The notes beneath the pieces were generated by a model. It was not told the DNA's origin, made no database searches, and was given only the letters and a program-made list of their open reading frames with translations. DNA of 35,328 nt from an uncultured Acidobacteriota bacterium (GTDB lineage Bacteria; Acidobacteriota; JAAYUB01). Shown here in pieces: positions 7,822 to 15,609 of the stretch. The translations under genes and the position numbers were made by a program. Within the stretch, counting starts at the first letter, position 1. Every line of letters starts with the position of its first letter. The stretch spans positions 1-35,328 of the forward strand of contig CALAMB010000015.1 of the NCBI GenBank assembly GCA_937925645.1. Reading direction: 5' to 3'.

Positions 7822-9120
7822 CTAGTGGCCCGAGCAGGTCTTGCCTTCCATCAGCCCTTTCTCGTATTGGGCCTTGAGGACGAACGCGCCCGACACCGCC
7901 ACCCGGTCGCCGGGTCGCAGGCCGGACTCGATGGGGATGCGGTCGCCTGCCGGGGTGCCGGTGCGGACGGCGCGAGGCTCGAAGACGCCCGGCTCGCCGG
8001 CCGTTTCAACGAACACCGTGGGCCGGCCGTCCACCGACTGGACCGCCCCGGCCGGCATGGCCAGGATCGCCGCGGCGCCGGCGACGCTGAAGCGGGTTTC
8101 CACGAACATCCCCGACTTGAGCGGCAACCCGACTCCGCCCACTTCGATGCGGACGGGCACCGTGCGCGTGGCCGGATCCACCACCGGCGGGATGAAGGTC
8201 ACGGTGCCGCGGACGGCGGTCCCGAGCGACGGGGCGCTGACCTCCGCCGCCAGGCCGGTGCGGAAGTGCTGGATCTCGGTCTCCGGCACGTCGGCCAGCA
8301 CCCAGAGAGTGCGGGTGTCCGCGAGCAGGAAGACGGCCTCCCGTTCCGGGCCCACGACCTCGCCCAGCGTGGCGTGGCGCTCCACCACCTGGCCGGCGAC
8401 GGGGGCGCGGACGGCGTAGCTCGGTTCGATCTGGCCGGTGCGGACCAGGCGCTCGAGATCGGCCGGCGCCATGCCCCACAGGCGCAACTGGTCGGCGGCG
8501 GCGCGCTCGGCGGCTTCCGCCGCCTGCAGGTCGGCCTCGGCCTTGCGGCGGTCGCCGTCGCGGCGCTGGTACTCGCCCACCGACATGCCCTTCTCCGCCA
8601 GGAGGTGCTCGGCCCGCTCGGCGGCGCGGCGGGCGACTTCCAGCGCGGTGCGGGCCACCTGGACCTGGGTGCGCCGCTGGAGGAAATCGCTCTGGGCCTG
8701 GCCCAGCGCCACGCTGTCCACCACCAGGAGCACGTCGCCCCGGGCCACGCAGTCGCCCAGCCGCGCCCGCACCTCGGCCACCCGGCCGGACACGGGGGTG
8801 CTCACGTGGGCCATCCGCTCGGTGTCGAAGGTGACCCGGCCCGGGTAGGCAAGCGCCTGGACCATGACCTGCCGGCGGACGGTTTCCACCCGGACGCCGT
8901 TGGCGCGCATCGCCTCCGGGGTGAGGCGGAGGGGCGCGGGCGCCTCGCCGGCGTGATCGTGCCCGTCGTGATCGGGATCCCCGGCCTCCTGGCCGCGGGT
9001 TTCTGCGGCGTGATCGTAGGCCGTGGCCGATGGGGACGCGCCGCCGCAGCCGGCGATTGAAGCGACGGCCGTAGCCAGCAGCAGGCCGGCGCAGAGGCGG
9101 GCAATCAGGTTCGCGTTCAT
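7822..9120 (-). CDS. czcB: RND periplasmic adaptor lipoprotein, CzcB type
   Basis: A 432-residue membrane fusion protein linking CzcA to the outer-membrane channel. The N-terminus is a lipoprotein signal ending in ASIAGC (lipidated Cys at about 25). A short His/Asp stretch (DPDHDGHDH, about residues 48-56) may bind metal. Then come the barrel-sandwich half-motif (AHVSTPVSGRVAEV), a long alpha-helical hairpin rich in Ala/Glu/Arg, the second half-motif (YAVRAPVAGQVVERHATLGE) and the beta-barrel region. The C-terminus KTCSGH adds another Cys/His pair. Its ATG overlaps the czcC stop as ATGA, which indicates translational coupling. czcA begins 50 bases downstream. Confidence 0.9.
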   Translation of the reverse strand: MNANLIARLCAGLLLATAVASIAGCGGASPSATAYDHAAETRGQEAGDPDHDGHDHAGEAPAPLRLTPEAMRANGVRVETVRRQVMVQALAYPGRVTFDTERMAHVSTPVSGRVAEVRARLGDCVARGDVLLVVDSVALGQAQSDFLQRRTQVQVARTALEVARRAAERAEHLLAEKGMSVGEYQRRDGDRRKAEADLQAAEAAERAAADQLRLWGMAPADLERLVRTGQIEPSYAVRAPVAGQVVERHATLGEVVGPEREAVFLLADTRTLWVLADVPETEIQHFRTGLAAEVSAPSLGTAVRGTVTFIPPVVDPATRTVPVRIEVGGVGLPLKSGMFVETRFSVAGAAAILAMPAGAVQSVDGRPTVFVETAGEPGVFEPRAVRTGTPAGDRIPIESGLRPGDRVAVSGAFVLKAQYEKGLMEGKTCSGH

Positions 9121-10415
9121 GGTTCCGTGTCTCCTTTTCCAAGGGCCCGGTCGAGTTCGGCACGGGCGATCTGGACGTCGTACAGACTCAGAAGGTACTC
9201 CCTTTCCACTTGTCGGGCGGTCCGGCGAGTGTCCAGCAGGTGCAGGAAATCCTCTTCCCCTTCGCGGTAGCGGAGGGTCTCGATGCGGTACGTCTCAGCC
9301 GCCGCCTGGCGCAGCCCGCCCTCGAAGGCGGCGCGCTGCTCGCGGGCCTGCGCGAGGCGCTCCGCGGCCAGTGCCGCGTCGCGCCGGAGTTCCCGCCGGG
9401 TGCGCTGGATCAGGGCGTCGGCCTCGGCGCGGCGGGCCGCCGCGACGGCGATGCCGCCGGCGTTGCGGTCCCAGGCCGGGAGCTCCAGGCGGAGGAATCC
9501 GCTCACGCCGTCTGCGTCGTACTCGCGCGCCGCGGCCAGGCCCAGGGCCAGTGCCGGCCGGCGGGCGGCCTCCTCGACCCGGAGTTCCTGTTCGCGGCGC
9601 AGCCGGACGGCTTCGGCCAGCCGCAGCGCCGGGTGGTCCGGAGGTACCGCCGCCGGATCCGCACCGGCGTCCGGTGGAGCGTCGGTCCAATCCACGGTCA
9701 GATCAAACTCGGGCGGCAGCCTGTTGTCGCACCAGGCGGCCAGCTCCGTCCGGGCGGCCGCCAGACGCCCCCCGGCCCCGGCGACGGACCGGTCCGCGTG
9801 GAGGCGCTCCAGGCGGGCCCTGATCCGATCCAGCTCGGCCGCCTCTCCGCCCTCGACGCGGCGGCCCACGATGGCCTCGATCTCGGCTGCGGTGGCGGCG
9901 TCGTCGCGGGCCAACGCCAGTGCCTGTTGGTAGTACAGGGTGGTGAAGAACACCCGTCGGATTTCGAACGCAAGCGCCACGCGGTCGAGCGCCGTGTCCC
10001 AGCCAGCGGCGTCGACGCCGGCGGCGGCGGCGGCCGCGCGGGCCTGGCGCAGCGCCGGCCACTCGATGGGCTGGGCGAACGCCGCGGCCAACGTGGCCAC
10101 CGAGCCCGCGCCGTCGGCCCGGCCGCCGGCCCAGCCGGCCGAGACTTCCAGTTCCGGGTTGGGATAGGCGGCGGCCCGTCGCCGCTCGGCTTCGGCTTCG
10201 GCGCGGCGGGCGGTCAGAACGGCGCGGTTCGGATTGGCCTCGACGGCGATCGTCAGCACCTCACGGAGCGTGAGGCGGGGCGGCGCGGCGGCGGTCGCAT
10301 CCGCGACGGCGACCGTGCCGGCGCCGACGGTCAACATGACGGTCAACGCCGCGAGACCGGCACCACGGCGACGCGATTCGGTGACGGCGCGTATTAAATG
10401 GTTGTGAATCAGCAT
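9117..10415 (-). CDS. czcC: TolC-like outer-membrane efflux protein, CzcC type
   Basis: Predicted 432-residue outer-membrane channel of the metal RND pump. After a signal region (Arg-rich N-terminus, hydrophobic core, cleavage near VAVADATAA) it shows the two-fold alpha-helical pattern of the OEP family, with long Ala/Arg/Glu-rich helices, an LTLREVLTIAVEANP segment near the mature N-terminus and a second LRLAEAVRLRREQEL repeat. Start at 10415 is preferred because AAGGAG lies six bases upstream; the frame is open to 10493 but no ribosome binding site is seen there. It ends in a four-base overlap with czcB. Confidence 0.87.
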   Translation of the reverse strand: MLIHNHLIRAVTESRRRGAGLAALTVMLTVGAGTVAVADATAAAPPRLTLREVLTIAVEANPNRAVLTARRAEAEAERRRAAAYPNPELEVSAGWAGGRADGAGSVATLAAAFAQPIEWPALRQARAAAAAAGVDAAGWDTALDRVALAFEIRRVFFTTLYYQQALALARDDAATAAEIEAIVGRRVEGGEAAELDRIRARLERLHADRSVAGAGGRLAAARTELAAWCDNRLPPEFDLTVDWTDAPPDAGADPAAVPPDHPALRLAEAVRLRREQELRVEEAARRPALALGLAAAREYDADGVSGFLRLELPAWDRNAGGIAVAAARRAEADALIQRTRRELRRDAALAAERLAQAREQRAAFEGGLRQAAAETYRIETLRYREGEEDFLHLLDTRRTARQVEREYLLSLYDVQIARAELDRALGKGDTEP

Positions 10416-10530
10416 GGCGGCTCCTTGCAACAGGTGGCGGCACGGTTGGCAGCCGTTCCGCCAGGGACACGTCCGGAGGATAGCTCCGGTCACGAATTTT
10501 ATGGAAATGTAGCCAGACGGGAACAGCGGG

Positions 10531-11016
10531 CTAGCAGAGCCGAACGACGGAGCGAACGACAGTCAGGGCGGGCGAGCGGCCGGGTGGCGACCCGTCCGAA
10601 TCGCGGACGATTCCGCCGGCGTCTGCTTCGATGGCGTAACCGGCTGGCGCAGCCGCATCCCCGCAGGCGATCAAGGCGTGGGACAGGGCGCCGGCAGCGC
10701 CGATGGCCGGCCGGCTGCTCATGGCGAAATCCAGGCACCCGGCGGCCGCGTGATCATTCACGACGACGAGATCCGACCCGGGGGCGTGTCCTGTCTGGTG
10801 TTCTCCGGCGTGGCAGTGGTCGCTGACGCAGCCGGCGGAATCCGGCGTGCCGGCAAAGTGGCCGGACAGGGGCGTCAGCTCCACTTCGAGACAGCCGTCG
10901 GCCTGCCGGCAGAGGGCCAGCCCGGTGGGCCAGGCGGAAAGGAGCATCGCCGCCAAGGCGATGGCGGGGGCGAGCAGTCGGCAGCGGGTCCGGATCCGTC
11001 TCAGCATGCTCCTCAC
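10531..11016 (-). CDS. Small exported Cys/His protein at the head of the czc operon
   Basis: About 161 residues: an Arg-rich N-terminus and hydrophobic signal (LLAPAIALAAMLLSAWPTGLA), then a mature part with several cysteines and a histidine cluster (CVSDHCHAGEHQTGH, about residues 63-77). It lies 115 bases upstream of czcC on the same strand, so it may be the first gene of the operon. Small periplasmic Cys/His proteins such as CzcI and CzcE accompany other czc operons; this resemblance is by position and composition only, not by a recognised family. The start is uncertain: GTG at 11016 has no clear ribosome binding site, and for ATG at 11007 the GAGGAG is too close. An export and metal-binding role is inference. 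Confidence 0.6.
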   Translation of the reverse strand: MRSMLRRIRTRCRLLAPAIALAAMLLSAWPTGLALCRQADGCLEVELTPLSGHFAGTPDSAGCVSDHCHAGEHQTGHAPGSDLVVVNDHAAAGCLDFAMSSRPAIGAAGALSHALIACGDAAAPAGYAIEADAGGIVRDSDGSPPGRSPALTVVRSVVRLC

Positions 11017-11039
11017 CGGTGGGGACGCGTCGAAGTGGC

Positions 11040-11068
11040 AGTCTATCAGAACGTATGCAACCGAACAA
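11040..11068 (-). promoter_or_regulatory. Possible czc operon promoter
   Basis: On the minus strand TTGTTC (11063-11068) and TAGACT (11040-11045) are 17 bases apart, just upstream of the small exported protein. Both hexamers are imperfect. No MerR-type long spacer or clear dyad was seen, so the mode of metal control cannot be inferred. Confidence 0.3.
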
Positions 11069-11149
11069 GACTGGATGCTGTGGAGACGGAAGCAGATTCA
11101 GTTCAAGCAGGTCGCCTCCAGACAATTGTACCGACGATGGCGGAAGGGT

Positions 11150-11179
11150 TTGGTTTTGTCGCCGGCTCGACCCTATAAT
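11150..11179 (+). promoter_or_regulatory. Sigma-70-like promoter of the 11252-12431 gene pair
   Basis: TTGGTT at 11150-11155, an 18-base spacer and a perfect TATAAT at 11174-11179. Transcription would start near 11186 and give a leader of about 65 bases to the ATG at 11252. Confidence 0.55.
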
Positions 11180-11251
11180 GTGATCCAGGTACTCATGCAC
11201 TCATTGAATCGGGGACTACTGCCTGGCTGGTGGCGGCCCATCGGAGGCGTC

Positions 11252-11563
11252 ATGGGAGGAGAGGATTCCAGAATTGTCTTGAGGGAGCAGTTGCTGCAGC
11301 TGGTACCGTGGCTGGACGAGCTGGATGCGGCCCGGTGGCACCTGGTGGGGTACGACACCTATGCGGGTGATTACTATCCGCTGTACGAATCGCACGTCAC
11401 CGAGGCGGCAGCGCAAGTGGCCGCGCTGCGGCGGCTCGTGGTGCTGGAAGTGCAGCAGCCCACGGAGACGTCGGGCGGCCAGGCCGACGGCGGCATCCAG
11501 GACCGGGTCTTCATTCTGGGACCGGGCGGCATCTTTTACCGCGCCGTGATAATGGAGGAGTGA
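11252..11563 (+). CDS. Small conserved-looking protein of unknown function
   Basis: A 103-residue protein I do not recognise. It is acidic, with a helical N-terminal part (VLREQLLQLVPWLDEL), a tyrosine-rich centre (GYDTYAGDYYPLY) and a C-terminal part of probable beta strands (RVFILGPGGIFYRAVIM). It has no signal peptide or membrane segment, so it is probably cytoplasmic. The ATG at 11252 is chosen for CGGAGG four bases upstream and the promoter at 11150-11179; the frame is open far upstream, but that part crosses the promoter. Only four bases separate its stop from the next ATG, so the two genes are probably one operon and may act together. Confidence 0.7.
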   Translation: MGGEDSRIVLREQLLQLVPWLDELDAARWHLVGYDTYAGDYYPLYESHVTEAAAQVAALRRLVVLEVQQPTETSGGQADGGIQDRVFILGPGGIFYRAVIMEE

Positions 11564-11567
11564 CCGA

Positions 11568-12431
11568 ATGCGCCTCTGGCTGCGCCGCCGCGAGGCCCGT
11601 GAACTGGCGTTCGACGCCGCGGTGTCCGTCGCCTCGCCGGCGGAGTGGCGCGAGGCGGTGGCCGATCCCGCGCTGGTGAGCTCGGTGCTCTGGCCGGAGA
11701 CGCCGCGGTTCCGGCCCGAGGGGTCCGACTACCTGCGGAAGTCCCACCCCCACGAGCGCGGCTACCGCGACGACCCGGGGGTGAACGCGTCGTACGCGGT
11801 CGCGTGCGACCGGCTGGCGGCGCGCCTGGCCAAGGAGCTGGCCGGCGCCCGGGTGCTGGCGTACGCGCCGCTCCGCGGTGCGTTCCCCATCTGGCGTGCG
11901 TTGCGGCGCCGCCTGCCCGGCCTGACGCTCACCCCCTACTTCCCGGTCACGTCCAGCTTCGTCTTCTACCCGGAGGCGTACGGCATCCGCAACCGGCAAG
12001 GCCGGCCGGCGTCGGGGCGCTTCGCCAACCGGCTGGAGCTGGCGCGCCTGCGGCCGCTGCTGGCCGGCTTCGACGCGCTCCTCTACCTCGAGGAGATCGT
12101 GTCGGGCGGGATGCTCAAAGGGCACCTGCGGGACATGCTGGACCTGAAGATCGACCGGGACATCCCCATCTTCGCCGCCGGGCTGGCCGACGCCCGCGGG
12201 GAGCGCTCCGCGATCAGCCGCCGGGCCGTGGACGCCATGGTGGCCGACGGACGGGTGCGGCGCTTCCTCTGGGAGGGATGCGACACCCTCATCACCGAAG
12301 ACCAGCGGTTTCTCCTCGGCGTCCACTACGCGGACTACGCCCTCGGCCCCCACGCCGTGCCCATGCTCGACGAGACGCTGGACTTTTATCCAGAGCGCGG
12401 GGTCTTCGACCAGGCGGTGATGGGCGCTTGA
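11568..12431 (+). CDS. Unassigned protein with phosphoribosyltransferase-like features
   Basis: A 287-residue soluble protein. Two segments recall type I phosphoribosyltransferases: VLAYAPLRGAFPIWRAL (about residues 95-111), like the first strand and loop, and ALLYLEEIVSGGMLKGHL (about 171-188), in the place of the PRPP loop, but with Glu-Glu instead of Asp-Asp and GGM instead of TGGT. This fold call is inference from pattern and no substrate can be named. The N-terminal third, with DYLRKSHPHERGYRDDPG, is unlike anything I recognise. A GGAGGAG ribosome binding site lies inside the end of the upstream gene, which ends four bases before the ATG, indicating co-translation. Confidence 0.6.
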   Translation: MRLWLRRREARELAFDAAVSVASPAEWREAVADPALVSSVLWPETPRFRPEGSDYLRKSHPHERGYRDDPGVNASYAVACDRLAARLAKELAGARVLAYAPLRGAFPIWRALRRRLPGLTLTPYFPVTSSFVFYPEAYGIRNRQGRPASGRFANRLELARLRPLLAGFDALLYLEEIVSGGMLKGHLRDMLDLKIDRDIPIFAAGLADARGERSAISRRAVDAMVADGRVRRFLWEGCDTLITEDQRFLLGVHYADYALGPHAVPMLDETLDFYPERGVFDQAVMGA

Positions 12432-12464
12432 GACATCTGCCGGGGTCGAAGGGCACAAGCCGAT

Positions 12465-12488
12465 GGTGAATTGGTGAATCGGTGAATG
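12465..12488. repeat. Octamer tandem repeat (GGTGAATN)x3
   Basis: GGTGAATT, GGTGAATC and GGTGAATG follow each other without spacing in the gap between two convergent genes. About 70 bases on, GCGCCTTG is also tandemly repeated. These are short simple-sequence repeats of the same style as the island at 4041-4534. Confidence 0.7.
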
Positions 12489-12609
12489 GAGCCCGGACCC
12501 AATCAGGAAGGAATTCCGGCGTTGCCGGACCCGGAGCCCGCGTGGCAGCTTCGCGCCTTGGCGCCTTGGCGAGCCCGGCCGACCGGCTGCGGCGCAGCCG
12601 GCGACCCGG

Positions 12610-13848
12610 TCAACGCGCGGTGGATGCAGGCGGCGCCGGACGCGCCAGGGAGACAAGGTGGCTGGCGGTGTTCACCAGCAGCACCTTCATGCCGGGTTTG
12701 AGAAATCCCTCGGCGCGCAGCCGCCGCGCGGCGGCGAGGGTCGCGGCGCCCTCGTAGCTCGCGGCCACGCCCAACGCGCCGTAGCGCCGGAACGCGGCCA
12801 CGATCTCCGCCTCGGCCGCCGCCACGGCGGTCCCGCCCGACTCGCGCAGCACCCCGAGCATCCGGTGGCCCATGATGGCGCCGGGGACGTCCAGGCCGTC
12901 GGCCACGGTCCCGCGCGAGACCACGGGTTCCACCGCAGCCAGGCCGCGGCGGTAGGCCTCCACCACCGGGGCGCACTGCTCTGACTGCACCGCGATCAGG
13001 GCAGGTGGTTTGCCGGGGAGGCGGTCCAGCTCGTTCAGCTCCCTGAACGCCTTCCAGATCCCCACCAGCCCGGTGCCGCCGCCGGTGGGGTAGATGATAG
13101 CGTCGGGCAGGGCGCGGGGGCCGAAGTGCGCGGCGATGTCCAGCCCCATGGTCTTCTTTCCCTCGAGCCGGCCCGGTTCGAAAAACGTGGAGATGTCCAC
13201 CAGCGTGCCCGCCGTGAGCTCGTCGCGCAGGTCGTCGCGCATTTTCCGGCCGGCGGCGGCGATGTTGGCGCCGTGGAAGCGCACCTCGCCGCCGAAGAAT
13301 TCGCATTCCCGGTGATAGATGGACCCGCGCCACGCCTCAGGCATGTAGACGATGCACCCCGGAAGCCCCAGCCGGCTGGAGAAGAGGCAGGCGGCCACGC
13401 CGGCGTTTCCCTGGGTGGGCAGGCAGAAGCGGCGGGCGCCGCAGGCGGCGCCGAAGGCGATCCCCACCGCCAGGCCGCGGTCCTTGAAGCTGCCCGAGGG
13501 GTGGCCGCCCTCGTTCATGAGCTGGACGTCGAGATCCAGCTCGTCTGAAAGCGCCGCCTGGCGGACGAACACTGGCCGTCCCACGTCGGCGGCGTAAGCG
13601 TCGTCGACGCCCCACACGGGCAGCAGCGCGGCGTGGCGCCAGAGACCGTCCGCGGCCTCGGGTCCGCGCCAGTCGCCGGCCCGGTCGTCGCGGAGCGCGT
13701 CGAGCCGGTACAGCGCCTCCACCGGCTTGCCCGGCGGCGGGCAGCAGGGGCACAGGCCGACGGGACGCTGGAACTCGTGGTGGGGGACGGTCTGCCCCGT
13801 CGCGGAACAGACCAGGCGATCCAGGTATGGATTGATGCGCAGCTCCAT
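12610..13848 (-). CDS. thrC: Threonine-synthase-like PLP enzyme
   Basis: Predicted 412-residue pyridoxal-phosphate enzyme of fold type II. HPSGSFKDRG (Lys122) is the Schiff-base lysine motif of threonine synthase, QGNAGVAA (about 146-153) matches the substrate-binding Asn loop, and PTGGGTG (254-260) is the phosphate-binding glycine loop. The N-terminus has four cysteines (Cys14, Cys33, Cys35, Cys36) resembling the zinc-ribbon-like head seen in many archaeal-type threonine synthases. The expected reaction is O-phosphohomoserine to threonine. Related fold-II enzymes (threonine dehydratase, cysteate synthase) cannot be fully excluded, and no other threonine gene is adjacent. The ATG at 13848 has GGAGG five bases upstream. 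Confidence 0.82.
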   Translation of the reverse strand: MELRINPYLDRLVCSATGQTVPHHEFQRPVGLCPCCPPPGKPVEALYRLDALRDDRAGDWRGPEAADGLWRHAALLPVWGVDDAYAADVGRPVFVRQAALSDELDLDVQLMNEGGHPSGSFKDRGLAVGIAFGAACGARRFCLPTQGNAGVAACLFSSRLGLPGCIVYMPEAWRGSIYHRECEFFGGEVRFHGANIAAAGRKMRDDLRDELTAGTLVDISTFFEPGRLEGKKTMGLDIAAHFGPRALPDAIIYPTGGGTGLVGIWKAFRELNELDRLPGKPPALIAVQSEQCAPVVEAYRRGLAAVEPVVSRGTVADGLDVPGAIMGHRMLGVLRESGGTAVAAAEAEIVAAFRRYGALGVAASYEGAATLAAARRLRAEGFLKPGMKVLLVNTASHLVSLARPAPPASTAR

Positions 13849-13985
13849 GAATCCTCCAGGCGGTGGGGGCGGTCCGGGGGGGGCGGTCCCGCCCCGCTTC
13901 CGCCTATGATAATCCCGCCGGCGGCTTTTCGCCAGCCCCCTGGCGCGGTCGGGTGGCCGTCATCGGAAAAAAACTGCCGGGCCAT

Positions 13986-14012
13986 GAACCTGATTCGGGT
14001 CGCGGGATCGTA
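13986..14012 (+). promoter_or_regulatory. Possible ECF-type (autoregulated) promoter of the sigma gene
   Basis: GAACC at 13986-13990 and TCGTA at 14008-14012 are 17 bases apart, similar in form to the GAAC / TCNNA pattern of RpoE-type promoters. TATATA at 14011-14016 overlaps it, so a housekeeping promoter is an alternative. Transcription would begin about 35 bases before the ATG. Confidence 0.35.
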
Positions 14013-14056
14013 TATAGAGGTGGAATCGACAGAACGTCTCCGAGGGCGGCGCGACG

Positions 14057-14560
14057 ATGGAGTGGAGCCCGGCCGAATTCGAACAGGTCGTGAAAGAGCA
14101 TCAGGCCCGGGTGTTCAGCCTGGCGCTCCGGTTCCTGCGGGACCGGGGACTGGCCGAAGAGGTGGCGCAAGACGTGTTTATCCGGTTGTACCAAAACGGC
14201 GGGGACATCGAGAGCGCGGAGCACCTGCACCACTGGCTGCGCCGCGTGGCGGTGCGGCGCTGTGTCGACGCCTGGCGGGCTCGCCGCCGCCGTCCGGAGC
14301 TCGTGCTCCTGGAGGCGCCGGTCCCCTGCGGCGCGCCCTCGCCTGGGGACGCGCTCCTGCAGACACAGCTGCGTGAGCTGGTGGACCGGCTCCCCGCCGC
14401 CTCGCGGCTGGTGATGGTGCTCCGCTACCAGGAAGGCCTCGCGCCCCGGGAGATCGCCCGGATGCTGGGTGTGTCCGTCAACACGGTGAAGAGCCGGATC
14501 AACCGGTCCATCAGCTGGCTCCGGACCCGCGCCGCCGGAGCCCCGGAGGTGGCGTCATGA
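14057..14560 (+). CDS. ECF RNA polymerase sigma factor
   Basis: Predicted 167-residue sigma-70 family protein with only regions 2 and 4. Region 2 (about residues 8-75) includes the core-binding segment GLAEEVAQDVFIRLYQ and HLHHWLRRVAVRRCVD; region 4 (about 105-160) holds the helix-turn-helix GLAPREIARMLGVSVNTVKSRINRS. Its stop overlaps the start of the next gene, a single-pass membrane protein, as ATGA. This is the usual arrangement of an ECF sigma factor and its anti-sigma factor. The downstream exported DUF4252 protein suggests an envelope-related regulon, but that is inference. Confidence 0.9.
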   Translation: MEWSPAEFEQVVKEHQARVFSLALRFLRDRGLAEEVAQDVFIRLYQNGGDIESAEHLHHWLRRVAVRRCVDAWRARRRRPELVLLEAPVPCGAPSPGDALLQTQLRELVDRLPAASRLVMVLRYQEGLAPREIARMLGVSVNTVKSRINRSISWLRTRAAGAPEVAS

Positions 14561-14970
14561 CCCCGTTGGACGACGACCTGCGCCGGTCCCTGGCGCCCGA
14601 AGATCCCGGTCCCGAATTCACCCGCCGGGTGATGGCGCGGGTGGCCCGCCTCGACGCCGACCGGCGCACGTCGCGCCGGCTGGCATGGCGAGGCCGCCTG
14701 GTCCGCGGACTGGTGGCGGCCGGACTGTTGCTGGCCGCCGGGAGTTGGGTCGAATGGCGGTTCGGTCTCTGGCCGGGCCGTCCGTCCGGCGGGGATCAGA
14801 CGGCACGCGTCGTTCCGGCGGCCCCGGCGCCGGAGCTGGCCGGCCTGCCCGCGGGCATGTCTCCGGAGGACGGCGAGCGGATGAAAGAGGAATTGATCCG
14901 GGCGCTGCGGTTGGCCAGCCGCAAGATGAACGCGGCCCGGGAGCGGGCCGTGGAGCGCGCCCGCACATAG
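14557..14970 (+). CDS. Single-pass membrane protein, probable anti-sigma factor
   Basis: A 137-residue protein. A charged cytoplasmic N-terminus (1-45) is followed by one transmembrane segment (about 48-63, LVRGLVAAGLLLAAGSW) and a periplasmic tail with a Pro/Ala-rich part and an Arg/Lys/Glu-rich helix at the end. It has no HxxxCxxC zinc motif, so it is not a classical ZAS anti-sigma domain. The role is inferred from the four-base overlap with the ECF sigma gene and from topology. The end helix (about 100-137) could sense periplasmic conditions. Confidence 0.6.
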   Translation: MTPLDDDLRRSLAPEDPGPEFTRRVMARVARLDADRRTSRRLAWRGRLVRGLVAAGLLLAAGSWVEWRFGLWPGRPSGGDQTARVVPAAPAPELAGLPAGMSPEDGERMKEELIRALRLASRKMNAARERAVERART

Positions 14971-15032
14971 ATCGACGGCGCATCGAAGATCCGGATCTGA
15001 CGGTTTAATCAACAATGATACGGAGGAAGACC

Positions 15033-15608
15033 ATGAAACCATACCTGTACCGTACGTCGGTTCTGGCTTTCGCCCTGTTCCTGCTCGCGGCGCTTTCACC
15101 CGCCGCAGCCGGCCAGGGGGCCCAGATCAATTTTGACGCCCTCAAGCACCTCGAGGCCAAGGCGGACGAGGTGGTGGATGTCACCCTCGACGGCGACAGC
15201 CTGCGGTTCGCCGGTGCGTTTCTGTCCAGAAACGACCCGGAGGAAGTCGCGGTCCGCAAGCTGATCCATTCGCTCAAGGGGATCTACGTGAAGGCGTACA
15301 CCTTCGACGCCGACGGCCAGTTCACCGCCGCCGACATCGAGTCGGTCCGCAGCCAGCTCCGGGCGCCGGAATGGACTCGGCTCGTGGGCGTGCGCAGCCG
15401 CAAGGGGGGCGAGAATGTCGACGTCTTCATGTTGCTCAAGGGTGACGCCATCGAGGGGATGGCCATTATCGCCTTCGAGGACCGGGAACTGGCGGTGATC
15501 AACATCGTCGGCCCCATCGACATGGAGACGCTGATGGAGCTCGAGGGGCACATCGGCATCCCCGACCTCGAGCTGGAGAAAGACGACCGCCGGCCCGGGA
15601 GCCGCTGA
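15033..15608 (+). CDS. Exported DUF4252 protein
   Basis: Predicted 191 residues with a Sec signal peptide (YRTSVLAFALFLLAALSPAAA) and a mature domain matching DUF4252 in outline: INFDALKHLEAKADEVVDVTL, then GIYVKAYTFDADGQ, then a WTRLVGVRSRKGGENVDVFML segment. DUF4252 proteins are small secreted proteins of unknown function, often next to ECF sigma genes. The ATG at 15033 has GGAGGA six bases upstream; an in-frame ATG at 15015 lacks one. It lies 62 bases after the membrane protein and one base before the next gene, so it is very likely part of the sigma operon. Confidence 0.82.
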   Translation: MKPYLYRTSVLAFALFLLAALSPAAAGQGAQINFDALKHLEAKADEVVDVTLDGDSLRFAGAFLSRNDPEEVAVRKLIHSLKGIYVKAYTFDADGQFTAADIESVRSQLRAPEWTRLVGVRSRKGGENVDVFMLLKGDAIEGMAIIAFEDRELAVINIVGPIDMETLMELEGHIGIPDLELEKDDRRPGSR

Positions 15609-15609
15609 C

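Noticed and set aside
13876..13883. Run of eight G residues as a possible phase-variation tract
   Set aside because: It is in a non-coding gap upstream of thrC in a very G-rich stretch; without read data on length variation there is no support for switching.
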